64,000 nucleotides of DNA from Mesorhizobium neociceri (GCF_013520985.1 NZ_JACDTY010000006.1:124001-188000), one strand, 5' to 3'. Shown: positions 54,319 to 63,805, counted from the first letter of the stretch. The notes: generated by a model from the sequence alone, not told the origin. Numbers and translations: made by a program.

Positions 54319-54794
54319 GCTATCCCTTCAAGCCCGACCCCAGACTGGACCTCGTGCTGGAGCGCGTCATCGATGCGCCGCGCGAACTCTTATGGCGCGC
54401 CATGACGACGCCGGAGCATGTCAGGCAATGGTTCACGCCAAAGCCCTGGATGGTCACCGACTGCGAGATCGACCTTCGTCCGGGCGGGCTGTTTCGCACC
54501 CGCATGCAGTCGCCCGACGGCAAGGAGGTCAACGACCGCCATTGCTGCTATCTCGAGATCGTGGAGAACGAGCGGCTGGTGTGGACGGATGCGCTGCTGC
54601 CGGGCTATCGGCCGTCAGGCGAGCCCTTCATAACCGCGGTCATTTCGCTTCGGCCCGACGGCAAGGGCACACGCTACACCGCAACGGCCATCCACCGCGA
54701 TGAGGCCACCCGCAACAACCATGAAGAGATGGGTTTCTTCGACGGCTGGGGCACGGTGGCCGATCAGCTGGCGCAATATGTGAAGACGATTTGA
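54315..54794 (+). CDS. SRPBCC/AHSA1-domain protein
   Basis: 159-residue AHSA1-type START-fold protein. [50 protein letters not shown] and [20 protein letters not shown] are standard. Its hydrophobic pocket would hold a lipid or small ligand. The start is a GTG (54315-54317) overlapping the ArsR stop by four bases, with AAGGAG upstream. Last gene of the operon. Confidence 0.9.
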   Translation: MSYPFKPDPRLDLVLERVIDAPRELLWRAMTTPEHVRQWFTPKPWMVTDCEIDLRPGGLFRTRMQSPDGKEVNDRHCCYLEIVENERLVWTDALLPGYRPSGEPFITAVISLRPDGKGTRYTATAIHRDEATRNNHEEMGFFDGWGTVADQLAQYVKTI

Positions 54795-54879
54795 GCTTCT
54801 GACATGGCGGCCAGGACGCTGTCCCGGCCGTCATGTTCAAAATCATGCAAGTGAGCCAGAAGCCGGCGGAATTCCGGGC

Positions 54880-55233
54880 TCAATAATAGAAGCGCTCTTC
54901 GGTGATCTTGCCGTTCTTGACCGTGTACAGGCCAACTTCATCCATGGTGGCCCGCTCGCCGGTGGCCTTGGGCGTTATGTCAAACTTGAAGCGCAGCGCG
55001 AACTGATCGCCATTGACATAGGGGCCATCGATCGAGCCGCCATGGACCTCATGGTTCGCTTCCCACCATTCGCCCTTCTGCTTAACGGCTTCCTTGCCGT
55101 TGCAGACAGCCATCGGCCCTTCCATCGCCTCATAGCTGACGATGTCGTCGGCATTGTATTTCGCGGCAGCGCTGTGGCTGTCGCCCTGCTTGAGGAGTTC
55201 GGTGAAATCCTTGGCAAGTTCCGCAGTGGTCAT
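54880..55233 (-). CDS. SnoaL-like NTF2-fold protein
   Basis: 117 residues. TTAELAKDFTELLKQGDSHS, IVSYEAMEGPMAVCNGKEAV, KFDITPKATGERATMDEVGL and a final KITEERFYY are typical of small SnoaL-like/NTF2-fold proteins. AGGAGG precedes the ATG at 55231-55233. It is transcribed alone, converging with the AHSA1 gene. Function unknown. Confidence 0.8.
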   Translation of the reverse strand: MTTAELAKDFTELLKQGDSHSAAAKYNADDIVSYEAMEGPMAVCNGKEAVKQKGEWWEANHEVHGGSIDGPYVNGDQFALRFKFDITPKATGERATMDEVGLYTVKNGKITEERFYY

Positions 55234-55369
55234 GATGTTCCTCCTGTTCAGACGCAATGCAAGTAGGGAAGCGCTTGCCGGCCTGCCACCCTTGCCCGGA
55301 CGGCAGCTGACAAGCTGTGTCAGGACAATCAATATAGCGCGGTAATGTGACGACGATTGGGGCGGCGTC

Positions 55370-55993
55370 TCACATGCCGGCCAGTGCATCGTCCTGACCG
55401 TCCAATCGCCATATCGCTGGACACTTGTATCTACCCTGGTGGCTGCGGATCAGCGCAAAACTCCGCACCATCCAGGACATCGGCTCAACGAACTGTTCCC
55501 GCATCTTCGGCACACCCAGCCTGTCGCGAAGCAGCGTGACATGCGGCTCCACCGAGTTCGTGACAAAGGGCTTGAGCGGGCTGTCGTCAATCACGGCAGA
55601 GAGCTTGCGCCAGAAGGCTTGCAATGCCGGCGAATGGTCGCTGCCGCGAAGCACCAGCGCCCCGCCGCCGAAGGCCGACAGGCGATCAAAGCAAACATCG
55701 AATGGCTTGGCCTGTATCAGCAGGCCGACATGACGGGCGATATCCACCACAGCTTCAACTTTGCCGTCACCAAGGCCGATCAGGCTTATGTGCATTTGAT
55801 CGGTTGGCGTCAGCCGTCCCCGCAATCCCAGTTCCTGACTGTAATGCTCCGCCTTGTGCCTCAACATTGCATTGACCGGGTCCTCGACCAGGAATGCGTA
55901 GAACAGATGGGGTTCCCGGATCGTACCCGGCTGCTGCCATTGGAAAAAGGTCTGGCCGTCCTTCGCGGTTCCGAATGCAGGGTGCCCACGCAT
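55370..55993 (-). CDS. 2'-5' RNA ligase / phosphodiesterase family protein
   Basis: 207 residues with two HxT/S motifs, His68-x-Ser70 in QMHISLIGL and His151-x-Thr153 in EPHVTLLRD, the two catalytic pairs of the 2H phosphoesterase fold. Length and the DSPLKPFVTNSVEPH context fit LigT-like proteins. Likely a 2',3'-cyclic phosphodiesterase or RNA ligase in the cytoplasm. No strong ribosome binding site. Transcribed alone on the minus strand; the 143 bases after it hold nothing I recognise. Confidence 0.85.
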   Translation of the reverse strand: MRGHPAFGTAKDGQTFFQWQQPGTIREPHLFYAFLVEDPVNAMLRHKAEHYSQELGLRGRLTPTDQMHISLIGLGDGKVEAVVDIARHVGLLIQAKPFDVCFDRLSAFGGGALVLRGSDHSPALQAFWRKLSAVIDDSPLKPFVTNSVEPHVTLLRDRLGVPKMREQFVEPMSWMVRSFALIRSHQGRYKCPAIWRLDGQDDALAGM

Positions 55994-56136
55994 AACTGAT
56001 CTTGTCCGGCAAATTGTATCCGGTTGAGAACTTTAGAACAAAACAAGAACATGTCAAATGAAAACAAAACGGGCGCTGATGCTTCCGCACCAGCGCCTGC
56101 GATTTCAGACGGTTGAGGAAAGCTCTGCTCTGAAGC

Positions 56137-57564
56137 CTACGCCCCGTAGCCGATGATGCCCTTGACCTCGAGGAAATCGTGGATGGCCCAGTCGGCATAT
56201 TCGCGGCCGTTGCCGGACTGCTTGTAGCCGCCGAAGGGGGCGAACGTGTCCCATTCCGGATAGTTGATCGACACCTGGCCCGCGCGGAGTTGGCCCGCAA
56301 CCTTCCGCGCATGGTCGATATCGCCGGACTGCACATAGGCGGCGAGGCCGTAGACGGTGTCGTTGGCGATCTTCACCGCGTCTTCGTCATCCGTGTAGGA
56401 AATGACCGACAGCACCGGGCCGAAGATTTCTTCCTTCTCGATGGTCATGCCGGGCGTGACGTGACCGAAGACGGTCGGGCGGACATAGTAGCCACGGTTA
56501 AGGTGCTCCGGCCGGCCGGGGCCGCCGGTGACGAGCGTAGCACCCTCCTTGATGCCGGCTTCGATCAGGCGCTGGATCTTGTCGTATTGAATGTTGGAGA
56601 CGACCGGTCCGAGCTTGGTGTCTTCCGAGCGGGGATCGCCGACATTGTGGGCTTCTGCGGCCTTCTTGGCGATGGCCAGCGCCTCATCGTGGCGGGCGGC
56701 CGGCACCAGCATGCGGGTCGGCGCGTCGCAGGACTGGCCGCTGTTGCCGAAACAGGCGTTGACGCCCTTGCGCACCGCTCTCTCGAAATCGGCATCCGGC
56801 AGCACGATGTTGGCCGACTTGCCGCCGAGTTCCTGCGCCACACGCTTGACCGTCTCGGCCGCCGTCTTGGCGACAATGATGCCGGCGCGGGTCGAACCGG
56901 TGAAGGAGACCATGTCGACATCGGGATGACCGGCCATGACCTGGCCGACATCGAGGCCATTGCCGTTGACCATGTTGTAGACGCCCTTCGGCACGCCGGC
57001 GGCCTGCATCACTTCGGAGAAGACGATGCCGCTGATCGGCGCGATTTCGGAAGGCTTCAGCACCACAGTGCAGCCGGCGGCAATCGCCGGCGCCACCTTG
57101 CAGACGATCTGGTTGAGCGGCCAGTTCCACGGCGTGATCAGCGCGCAGACGCCGATCGCTTCCTTGACCACCATGGTGCCGCCGCGCTTCTCCTGGAATT
57201 CATAGTCCTCCAGCGCCTTGATGGTGGCTTCCATATGCGCGCGGCCGGCCCAGGCCTGCGCCTCGCGCGCCCAGGTGATCGGCGCGCCCATTTCCTGGCT
57301 GACCGCTTGGGCGATGTCCTCGTAGCGCTCGTTGTAGACTTCGAGGATGCGCTTCAGAAGCGTCAGGCGCTCGGCCTTAGAGGTCTGCGAGAAGGACGGG
57401 AACGCTGCCTTGGCGGCGGCGACCGCCTTGTCGACATCAGCCTTCGAGCCGACCGAAATTTTTGTGTAGGCCTCCTCGGTCGACGGGTCGATCACGTCGA
57501 GCGTCGCCGGCACCACGGGCGCCACCCATTTGCCGTCGATGAAGAAATTGAGATGATTGCTCAA
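56137..57564 (-). CDS. Aldehyde dehydrogenase (NAD(P)+)
   Basis: 475-residue ALDH. NHLNFFIDGKWVAPVVPATL at the start, PWNWPLNQ, the general-base Glu at about 245 in ELGGKSANI and the catalytic Cys at about 279 in GQSCDAPTR are clear. As last gene of the polyamine-type cluster it may oxidise an aminoaldehyde (e.g. 4-aminobutanal or its glutamylated form) made by the FAD oxidase product. The start is a TTG at 57562-57564 with GGAG 8 bases upstream; no ATG fits. Confidence 0.88.
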   Translation of the reverse strand: MSNHLNFFIDGKWVAPVVPATLDVIDPSTEEAYTKISVGSKADVDKAVAAAKAAFPSFSQTSKAERLTLLKRILEVYNERYEDIAQAVSQEMGAPITWAREAQAWAGRAHMEATIKALEDYEFQEKRGGTMVVKEAIGVCALITPWNWPLNQIVCKVAPAIAAGCTVVLKPSEIAPISGIVFSEVMQAAGVPKGVYNMVNGNGLDVGQVMAGHPDVDMVSFTGSTRAGIIVAKTAAETVKRVAQELGGKSANIVLPDADFERAVRKGVNACFGNSGQSCDAPTRMLVPAARHDEALAIAKKAAEAHNVGDPRSEDTKLGPVVSNIQYDKIQRLIEAGIKEGATLVTGGPGRPEHLNRGYYVRPTVFGHVTPGMTIEKEEIFGPVLSVISYTDDEDAVKIANDTVYGLAAYVQSGDIDHARKVAGQLRAGQVSINYPEWDTFAPFGGYKQSGNGREYADWAIHDFLEVKGIIGYGA

Positions 57565-57601
57565 GGGGTCCGCTCCGATGTGGGGATTGGATTGGGTTAG
57601 A

Positions 57602-58687
57602 TTAGTTGGGCAGCATAGGGCAGTTGGCGCCCCGGCGCAGGCTGATATGCGCCACATCGCCGACGCTGAATTGAAAACCCTCGGCCTGGCGCGGCGCGTC
57701 GATAACGATCGGTGCGCCTTTTTCGAGTTCGGCATGCAAGCGCAAGGTGCGGCCATGGAAGACGATGCTGTTGACGCGAGCCGGTGCTGTGCCGACGGCG
57801 GCATCGGTGGTGGCCAGCAAATCTTCGGGACGGACGCCGATGGTGCGTTCGGCGCCTTCGCCGGGCATGTCGCCGGTTTCGGATGTTGCCTCCAGCGAGA
57901 GCGCGCCGGCGGCGAAACGCAGGCGGTCGCCGTCGCGGCCGATGAAGCGCGATTGCATGAGGTTCATCGTGCCGATGAAGCTTGCCACGAATTTCGTCGC
58001 CGGCCGATCGTAGAGGGTGGCCGGCGGCGCGATCTGTTCGATGCGGCCCTTGTTCATGACGACGATGCGGTCGGAGATCGACAGCGCTTCGGTCTGGTCG
58101 TGGGTGACCATGACGAAGGTGGTGCCGAGCCGCGACTGCAGCCGCTTCAGCTCGACCTGCATCTGCTCGCGCAGATGCGCGTCGAGCGCCGACAGCGGCT
58201 CGTCGAGCAACAGCACGCGCGGCTCGCAGACGATGGCGCGGGCAAGCGCGACACGCTGGCGCTGGCCGCCCGACAGTTCGGAGACGCGCGCGCCGAGCTT
58301 GTCGGCGAGACCGACCATGTCGAGCGCTTCGCGGACGCGCTTGGCCTGTTCGCTGCCCGAAAGCTTGCGCAGCGACAGGCCGAAGCCGACATTCTCGGCG
58401 ACGTTCATATGCGGAAACAGCGCGTAGTCCTGGAACACGGTGTTGACCGGCCTGTCGAAAGGCCTGAGCGCGGTGATGTCGCGACCGTCGAGCAGGACCT
58501 TGCCGCTGGATGGGCTTTCGAAGCCGGCAATGACGCGCAGGCTGGTGGTCTTGCCGCAGCCCGACGGCCCGAGCAGCGTGATGAACTCGCCGCTGATAAT
58601 GTCGAGATCGACGGCGTCGAGCCCGACAATGCCGCCGGGAAAAACCTTCGAGACCGCCTGCAACCGGACGAGAGGATCACGCGCCAT
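57602..58687 (-). CDS. potA: ABC transporter ATPase, polyamine/spermidine type
   Basis: 361-residue ABC ATPase with a C-terminal TOBE domain. Walker A is GPSGCGKTT (about 40-48), the signature LSGGQRQRVALARA, Walker B VLLLDEPLSALD and the switch His in MVTHDQTEAL. It powers the PotB-PotC permease. ATG 58685-58687 overlaps the end of the XRE-cupin gene by 11 bases, and the ALDH gene follows after 37 bases. Polyamine specificity is inferred from the cluster. Confidence 0.92.
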   Translation of the reverse strand: MARDPLVRLQAVSKVFPGGIVGLDAVDLDIISGEFITLLGPSGCGKTTSLRVIAGFESPSSGKVLLDGRDITALRPFDRPVNTVFQDYALFPHMNVAENVGFGLSLRKLSGSEQAKRVREALDMVGLADKLGARVSELSGGQRQRVALARAIVCEPRVLLLDEPLSALDAHLREQMQVELKRLQSRLGTTFVMVTHDQTEALSISDRIVVMNKGRIEQIAPPATLYDRPATKFVASFIGTMNLMQSRFIGRDGDRLRFAAGALSLEATSETGDMPGEGAERTIGVRPEDLLATTDAAVGTAPARVNSIVFHGRTLRLHAELEKGAPIVIDAPRQAEGFQFSVGDVAHISLRRGANCPMLPN

Positions 58688-59279
58688 CGCGAACCTCGGA
58701 CGGTTTCGTGGTGTTGACCCAGAGGATCTGGCAAGGCTCGGCGCCCGGATTGCGGAAGGCGTGCAGAAGCGTGCTCTTGAAGGCAAAACTGTCGCCGGCC
58801 TTCAGCACGTATTTTGTCGAGTCCACCACCAGCTCGGCCTCGCCCGCCAGCACATAGCCGAACTCGTGGCCGATATGCGCGTAGGCTTCCGCCGTGCCGC
58901 CATCGGCTTCCACCGTCACTAGCAGGCCGGTCAGCGTCGCGCCCGGCGGCGACAGCAGCGCCTTGGCGATGCCTTCGGACTTGACCGGGATCTGCCGCCT
59001 TTTGTCGGCGCGCACGCAATAGAGATCGTTGCCGGCATCGTTGCCGTCGGTAATCAGCGCCGAAGGCTCGATGTCGAGCGCCGCGGCGAGCGGCCAGATC
59101 ACCTTGACACGCAGCGAAGACAGGCCGCGTTCGATCTGGCTCAGCGCACCGATCGACACGCCGGCCTTTGCCGCGAGCTCGGCCAGCGACAGATTGCGCT
59201 CCAGCCGTAGCGCCCGCACGCGCCGGCCGACGCGGATGTCGGCATCGTCCTTTGGCTTCTCGGTTGCGTCGTCAAGCAT
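58677..59279 (-). CDS. XRE-cupin transcriptional regulator (PuuR-like)
   Basis: 200-residue regulator. HTH_3 at the N-terminus, RVRALRLERNLSLAELAAKA then GVSIGALSQIERGLSSLRVK, and a C-terminal cupin with HIGHEFGYVLAGEAELVVD and LLHAFRNPG. This HTH plus cupin layout is that of PuuR, the repressor of putrescine use. It sits within the cluster and overlaps potA. The inverted repeat ATGAAA-N13-TTTCAT in front of the FAD oxidase and potB genes is its likely operator. ATG 59277-59279 has GAGGA rather far upstream. Confidence 0.88.
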   Translation of the reverse strand: MLDDATEKPKDDADIRVGRRVRALRLERNLSLAELAAKAGVSIGALSQIERGLSSLRVKVIWPLAAALDIEPSALITDGNDAGNDLYCVRADKRRQIPVKSEGIAKALLSPPGATLTGLLVTVEADGGTAEAYAHIGHEFGYVLAGEAELVVDSTKYVLKAGDSFAFKSTLLHAFRNPGAEPCQILWVNTTKPSEVRDGA

Positions 59280-59367
59280 GTCCGTGCGTGGGTCCTCGTT
59301 GCAGTCTCTTACGGGCGCGGCAAGATGGGCCGGCTTCAAGAAATTAATCGCAATTTGCCGACCGTCG

Positions 59368-59548
59368 GCGCAGCCCCTCATTGTCCTGCCGGACATTTCT
59401 CCCCGTATAGTGACGGGGAGAAAGGGGCAGCTTCAATCTAGGTGCCGCTTCCTGCTACGCCGGTAATTGACGAAGCCACCGATGACAGCGCCCCTCTCCC
59501 CGTCACTATACGGGGAGAGGATGCCGGCAGGCAGGTGAGGGGCAGCGC
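59368..59548. repeat. Hairpin repeat family A, copy 2
   Basis: Outer GCGCAGCCCCTCATTGTCCT and the tail ending GGTGAGGGGCAGCGC are inverted. Two inner hairpins carry TCCCCGTATAGTGACGGGGA and its inverse. It interrupts the polyamine cluster between the potD and XRE-cupin genes. Confidence 0.8.
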
Positions 59549-59564
59549 AGACGTCGGCGGTCCC

Positions 59565-60653
59565 TCACCCGCCAGCCTTCACCTTCTCGAACATCTTCGC
59601 CACATCGTCATTCTGCTTCATCGGGCCGGTGAAGATGGTGCTCTTCAGCATCACTTCGGGATCCGCCGGCAATTGCAGCTTGTCCAGTTCGTCCTTCGCC
59701 ACGCCGGCGAAGGCGGTGCTCAGCGAGCTGCCATAGCCATAGGACTGGATCAGGTACTTACCCGAGTCGGCGTCGAGCCGGCTGTTGATGAAGTCATAGG
59801 CGAGGTCGACGTTCTTGGCGTCCTTCAGCATGACGAAGCCGCAGGCCCAGGTCAGCATGCCTTCCTTCGGCTTCATGAACTCGACCGGCACGCCTTGTTT
59901 CTTCAGCGAGGTGGCCGACGCGTTCCAGGTCATGGCGGCGACCAGCTGGCCGCTGGCCAGCGCCTGTTCGACCGAGGTCATGTCGGTGGTGTAGTTGGAG
60001 AGCAGCGGGCGCTGCTCGCGCAGCTTTTCCGCCACCTTGTCCATCTCGGCCGGCGTCATGTCGAACGGATTGACGCCGGCGAGCAGCGCGGCAACGATCG
60101 GCGTGTCGTGCACGGCATCGATGGTCGCCATGCGGCCGGCATACTGCTTGTCCCACAGAAGGTTCCAGCTCGCTTCCGGGTTCTTGACCAGATCGGTGCG
60201 GTAGAGGATCGAGGTGTTGCCCCAGTCCCACGGCACCATCCAGACCTTGCCGTCGCCGGCCTGGATGTCGGGCAGGTTCTTGAACACCGGGAATATCGAG
60301 TCCCAGTTCTTGATGCGCTTGGTGTCGATCGGCTGCAGCAGGCCTTCCTTGTTCCAGCGCGCCACCTTGTCGTAGCAGGGATGCGCTATGTCGGGACGGA
60401 AGCCGGCCTTGACCTTGGTGAAGGCATCGTCGTCGTCGCCGAAGATCGAGGCTTCGACGCCATCGGGGTGGGCCGCTAGGAAGCTCTTGTTGAAATCGGG
60501 CAGTTCATAGCCCGACCAGGTGAAATATTGCAGCTTGTCGGCGGCGAAGGCGACCGTCGACGACAGGACGATTGCAAGTGCGGCAAGCCCGGTGCGGGCT
60601 GTCTTTCCGGTGAGTGATTTCAGGCCGGTGATCGATTTCAGGTCGAATGCCAT
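59565..60653 (-). CDS. potD: Periplasmic polyamine-type binding protein
   Basis: 362-residue extracellular solute-binding protein of the PotD/PotF class. The signal peptide (ARTGLAALAIVLSSTVAFAA) leads to DKLQYFTWSGYELPDFNKSF; VWMVPWDWGNTSILYRTDLV is the classic PotD segment, with Trp and Asp in the ligand pocket. GAGGAG lies upstream of the ATG. potC follows on the upstream side after 30 bases. Putrescine or spermidine is likely, but other cationic compounds cannot be excluded. Confidence 0.9.
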   Translation of the reverse strand: MAFDLKSITGLKSLTGKTARTGLAALAIVLSSTVAFAADKLQYFTWSGYELPDFNKSFLAAHPDGVEASIFGDDDDAFTKVKAGFRPDIAHPCYDKVARWNKEGLLQPIDTKRIKNWDSIFPVFKNLPDIQAGDGKVWMVPWDWGNTSILYRTDLVKNPEASWNLLWDKQYAGRMATIDAVHDTPIVAALLAGVNPFDMTPAEMDKVAEKLREQRPLLSNYTTDMTSVEQALASGQLVAAMTWNASATSLKKQGVPVEFMKPKEGMLTWACGFVMLKDAKNVDLAYDFINSRLDADSGKYLIQSYGYGSSLSTAFAGVAKDELDKLQLPADPEVMLKSTIFTGPMKQNDDVAKMFEKVKAGG

Positions 60654-60683
60654 TTCGGTTCTCCTCTTTTGCTTTGTTATGGT

Positions 60684-61517
60684 TCAGGCTGGATTGGCGA
60701 GCGCCGGCCGGCGGGCCACATTGAGGCCGCGGTGGCGCAGGACTTCGGCAAGGCCGGCAATGATGAAAGACACGGTCAGGATCGCTGTCCCCAGCGCCAT
60801 GACGGTCGGCAGCGAGCGGGGAAACCGCAGTTGGCTCCAGATGTAAAGCGGCAGCGTCGGCTCGGTGCCGGCGAGGAAAAAGACGACGATGAACTCGTCG
60901 AAGGAAATCAGAAACGCCAGCATGAAGGCCGAAATGATCGCTGGCAGCGACAGCGGCAGCATCACCCGCCGGAACGTCGTCCAGTCGGAGGCGCCGAGGT
61001 CAAGCGCTGCCTCACGAATGGTTTTCGGGATGGCGGCGAAGCGGCTGCGCATGATCACCACCGTCGTCGGCAGCGCCACAAGTATGTGGCCGAGCACGAT
61101 GGCGATGCGAGACGGCCCGAGGCCGATGAGATTGACCAGGATGAGCAGCGAGATGCCGACGATGACGCCGGGGATCAGGATCGGCAGCCTAGAGATGGCG
61201 CTGATGGTGGCGGCCAGCGGCGAGCTTCCATAGAGGTCCATGTAGGACACGGTGATGCCGCAGAGCGTGGCGCCAGAGGCGGCTATCGTCGCGATGACCA
61301 GGCTGTTGGCTAAAGCGCCGGACAGTGCCGGGTTGCCGTAGAGCGTCGCGTACCATTGCAGCGTAAAACCTTGCAGCGGAAATGCCGCCTGGATGGAATC
61401 GTTGAAGGAAAACAGCGGGATCAGCAGGATCGGCAGATAGAGGAATACCAGATAGGCAACCACATAGAGGCCGAGCCAGCGGCCACCTGCATTGGCCTCG
61501 GTGCGCGTCGCGCTCAT
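60684..61517 (-). CDS. potC: ABC transporter permease, PotC type
   Basis: 277-residue membrane permease with six helices. The EAA loop that docks PotA is EAALDLGASDWTTFRRVMLP. YSFNDSI-like FSFNDSIQAAFPLQGFTLQW and LISFDEFIVVFFLAGTEPTL are typical of PotC/PotI. The ATG at 61515-61517 overlaps the potB stop by four bases, so the two permeases are translated together. Confidence 0.92.
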   Translation of the reverse strand: MSATRTEANAGGRWLGLYVVAYLVFLYLPILLIPLFSFNDSIQAAFPLQGFTLQWYATLYGNPALSGALANSLVIATIAASGATLCGITVSYMDLYGSSPLAATISAISRLPILIPGVIVGISLLILVNLIGLGPSRIAIVLGHILVALPTTVVIMRSRFAAIPKTIREAALDLGASDWTTFRRVMLPLSLPAIISAFMLAFLISFDEFIVVFFLAGTEPTLPLYIWSQLRFPRSLPTVMALGTAILTVSFIIAGLAEVLRHRGLNVARRPALANPA

Positions 61518-62401
61518 GTGCGGCTGCCAAATCTGCGGTCGGCGTCGCGCGCGACGAGGACCACGCACAGGATGACCATCATGACGCAGACCGAAAGGGC
61601 CGCGCCGAACGGCCAGTCATTGGCCTTGCCGAACTGCGACTGGATCAGCGAGCCGATTATGGTGCTGGCCGGGCCGCCGACCATGGCCGGGGTGACATAG
61701 TCGCCGACCGTCGGCACGAAGACGACGAGGGCCGCCGCCAGGACGCCCGGCATCGAATTGGGCAGCACGACGCGGCGGAACGCCGTGAACGGCCTGGCGC
61801 CGAGGTCGGACGCGGCTTCAAGCAGCGATTTCGGGATGGTGTCGAGCGCCACATAGATCGGCAGGATGGCGAAGGGGGCATAGGCATGCGCCAGCGTGAC
61901 GACGACGGCGGCCGGGGTGTTGAGGAAGGCCAGCGTCGGCTCCGACCAGATGCCGCTTTCGATCAGCGCCGAGTTCAACACGCCATTGTAGGCGAGCACG
62001 ATCTTCCAGGCGAAAACGCGCAGGAGGTAGCTGGTCCAGAACGGCAGCGTTACCAGAAACAAAAGCAGGCCGCGGCGGCGGCCGGCATGAAAGGCGAGAT
62101 AATAGGCGACGGGATAGGCGGTGACGACGGTTGCCAGCGTCACCAGGCCGGCAATCACCAGCGAGCGCAGCGTCACCGTCCAGTAGAGCGGATCGGAAAT
62201 CACGGTGATGAAATTGTCTGCCGTGAAGCCGGCGCCGAGCAGCGAGCCGTCATTGCCGCGCAAGGCGAGGAACAGCACCAGGCCGAGGGCAAACAGGATC
62301 AGGAAGAAGGTGACCAGTCCGCCCGGCAGCAACATGGCGAAGCGGAAGCCGGAGGACGAGCCGGACTCTGCTGGCACTTCTGACGCAACGATGCTCGACA
62401 T
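61514..62401 (-). CDS. potB: ABC transporter permease, PotB type
   Basis: 295-residue membrane permease with six helices. The EAA loop is EAASDLGARPFTAFRRVVLP, and FWTSYLLRVFAWKIVLAYNG marks PotB/PotH. Its promoter region has TTGACA at 62458-62463 and an ATGAAA-N13-TTTCAT inverted repeat just after it, so potB starts its own transcript. ATG 62399-62401 was preferred to an in-frame ATG 15 codons upstream (62446), which would lie inside the repeat. Confidence 0.9.
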   Translation of the reverse strand: MSSIVASEVPAESGSSSGFRFAMLLPGGLVTFFLILFALGLVLFLALRGNDGSLLGAGFTADNFITVISDPLYWTVTLRSLVIAGLVTLATVVTAYPVAYYLAFHAGRRRGLLLFLVTLPFWTSYLLRVFAWKIVLAYNGVLNSALIESGIWSEPTLAFLNTPAAVVVTLAHAYAPFAILPIYVALDTIPKSLLEAASDLGARPFTAFRRVVLPNSMPGVLAAALVVFVPTVGDYVTPAMVGGPASTIIGSLIQSQFGKANDWPFGAALSVCVMMVILCVVLVARDADRRFGSRT

Positions 62402-62418
62402 CGGACTGCTCAACGGGA

Positions 62419-62449
62419 AATATGAAATCGTCTTAACTTTTTTCATATT
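62419..62449. promoter_or_regulatory. Operator in potB promoter (perfect inverted repeat)
   Basis: AATATGAAA (62419-62427) and TTTCATATT (62441-62449) are perfect 9-bp arms separated by 13 bases, downstream of a TTGACA -35 box (62458-62463). Core and spacing equal those at 63806-63834, so one protein, presumably the XRE-cupin regulator, should bind both. Confidence 0.75.
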
Positions 62450-62498
62450 CCTGAAACTGTCAAGCTGAATCAGCCTGCTCTGGACGGCCGGCGCAAGA

Positions 62499-63782
62499 TC
62501 AGCGCTCGAAGGCGTCCAGCATCCGGTACCAAGCAATGGTCGCGGCGACGCCGACTTGGCGGAAGGCATGGAACGGAATCGGCCGGATCGGCGACAGCGG
62601 GAACGGCAGTTGCACTGCATCACCGGTTGCCAGGTAGCCCGCCATGCGTTTTCCCAGCGCGCTCATCAGGCCGACGCCCCTGCCCTGGCAACCGGCCACC
62701 GCCAGCAAGCCCGTTTCGGGCTCGTGGATATGCGGCAGATGATCCGGCGTCATCGCCACGCGGCCGAACCAGCGCTTCTCGATCGCGATGTCAGCCAGAG
62801 CCGGATAGAGCCGAACCAGCGCGCGCTGCAAATGCGCCCAGTCGGCCTCGCTCCTCGGCATTGTCATGCGACCGCGGCCGCCAAGCACCAGCCGGCCATC
62901 GGCTGTTTTGCGGTAATAGACGAGGATGCGGCGCGAGTCCGACACCGCTTGCCCTTCCGGAAGGATCGTCGCCGCCAGGTTGGACGACAACGGCGCGGTC
63001 GCGACCTGGAAGGAATGCAGCGGAACGATGGTCTCGGCGAGGCCCGGCAGCAGTCCATCGGTATAGGCGTTGGTTGCCAGGACAACCGCCTTGGCACGAA
63101 CTTCATCGCCGTTTTCGGTGGAAACGCGCCAAAGGCCGGCCTCATTGCGGAGTTTCACCACCTTCTGCCGTTCGGCGATGCTGACGCCGGACGCGGCAGC
63201 AATGCGCGCCAGTTCCAGCGTATAGGCGAGCGGATCGATGATGCCGGCGCGGCGATCGAGCCAGCCGCCGAGATAGCCTTTCGCGCCGGTCATATCAGCG
63301 ATCTCGCTTCCACTCAGAAGCCGGACATCGGCGCCACGTGCCCGCCATTGGCGGTCCCGCTTCGCTGCCGCTTTCAAAGCGGTTTCGGTGTGCGCGGCCT
63401 GGATCCATCCATTGCGGGTGAACGGCACCGCCAGTTTTTCGTCGCGGATGAGATCGAACACCGTATCCGCCGTCGAGGCGGCGAAATCGACCAATGCCTG
63501 GCCACGCTCAGGGCCGAAATGCTCCAGCAGCCATTCGGGATCGTATTTCAGGCCGGGAATGACCTGGCCGCCATTGAGACCCGAAGCGCCCTGTCCGATC
63601 TCACCGGCGTCCAGCACCTGGACGCCGAGACCGAGACGCGCCGCATGCAAGGCGGTCGACAGGCCCATGAAGCCACCACCGACGATGACGACATCGACAG
63701 ATGCGCCGTCCGGGACGAGCGACTGGAATGCGGATGCGGTCTGCGGCTTTTGCCAGATCGGAACGGAAAACGGTGTGGGCAA
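62499..63782 (-). CDS. FAD-dependent amine oxidase, PuuB (gamma-glutamylputrescine oxidase) type
   Basis: 427-residue FAD oxidoreductase of the DAO family. The Rossmann motif is VIVGGGFMGLSTALHAA (about 33-48), with QGASGLNGGQVIPGLKYD and AVAGCQGRGVGLMSALGKRM near the FAD, as in PuuB. It would oxidise gamma-glutamylputrescine or a related amine to an aldehyde, giving the ALDH its substrate. I used TTG 63780-63782, with AGGTGA upstream. First gene of the cluster; no gamma-glutamylation gene (PuuA) is seen in the window. Confidence 0.85.
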   Translation of the reverse strand: MPTPFSVPIWQKPQTASAFQSLVPDGASVDVVIVGGGFMGLSTALHAARLGLGVQVLDAGEIGQGASGLNGGQVIPGLKYDPEWLLEHFGPERGQALVDFAASTADTVFDLIRDEKLAVPFTRNGWIQAAHTETALKAAAKRDRQWRARGADVRLLSGSEIADMTGAKGYLGGWLDRRAGIIDPLAYTLELARIAAASGVSIAERQKVVKLRNEAGLWRVSTENGDEVRAKAVVLATNAYTDGLLPGLAETIVPLHSFQVATAPLSSNLAATILPEGQAVSDSRRILVYYRKTADGRLVLGGRGRMTMPRSEADWAHLQRALVRLYPALADIAIEKRWFGRVAMTPDHLPHIHEPETGLLAVAGCQGRGVGLMSALGKRMAGYLATGDAVQLPFPLSPIRPIPFHAFRQVGVAATIAWYRMLDAFER

Positions 63783-63805
63783 GGCTTCACCTGGGCTATG
63801 GCGTA

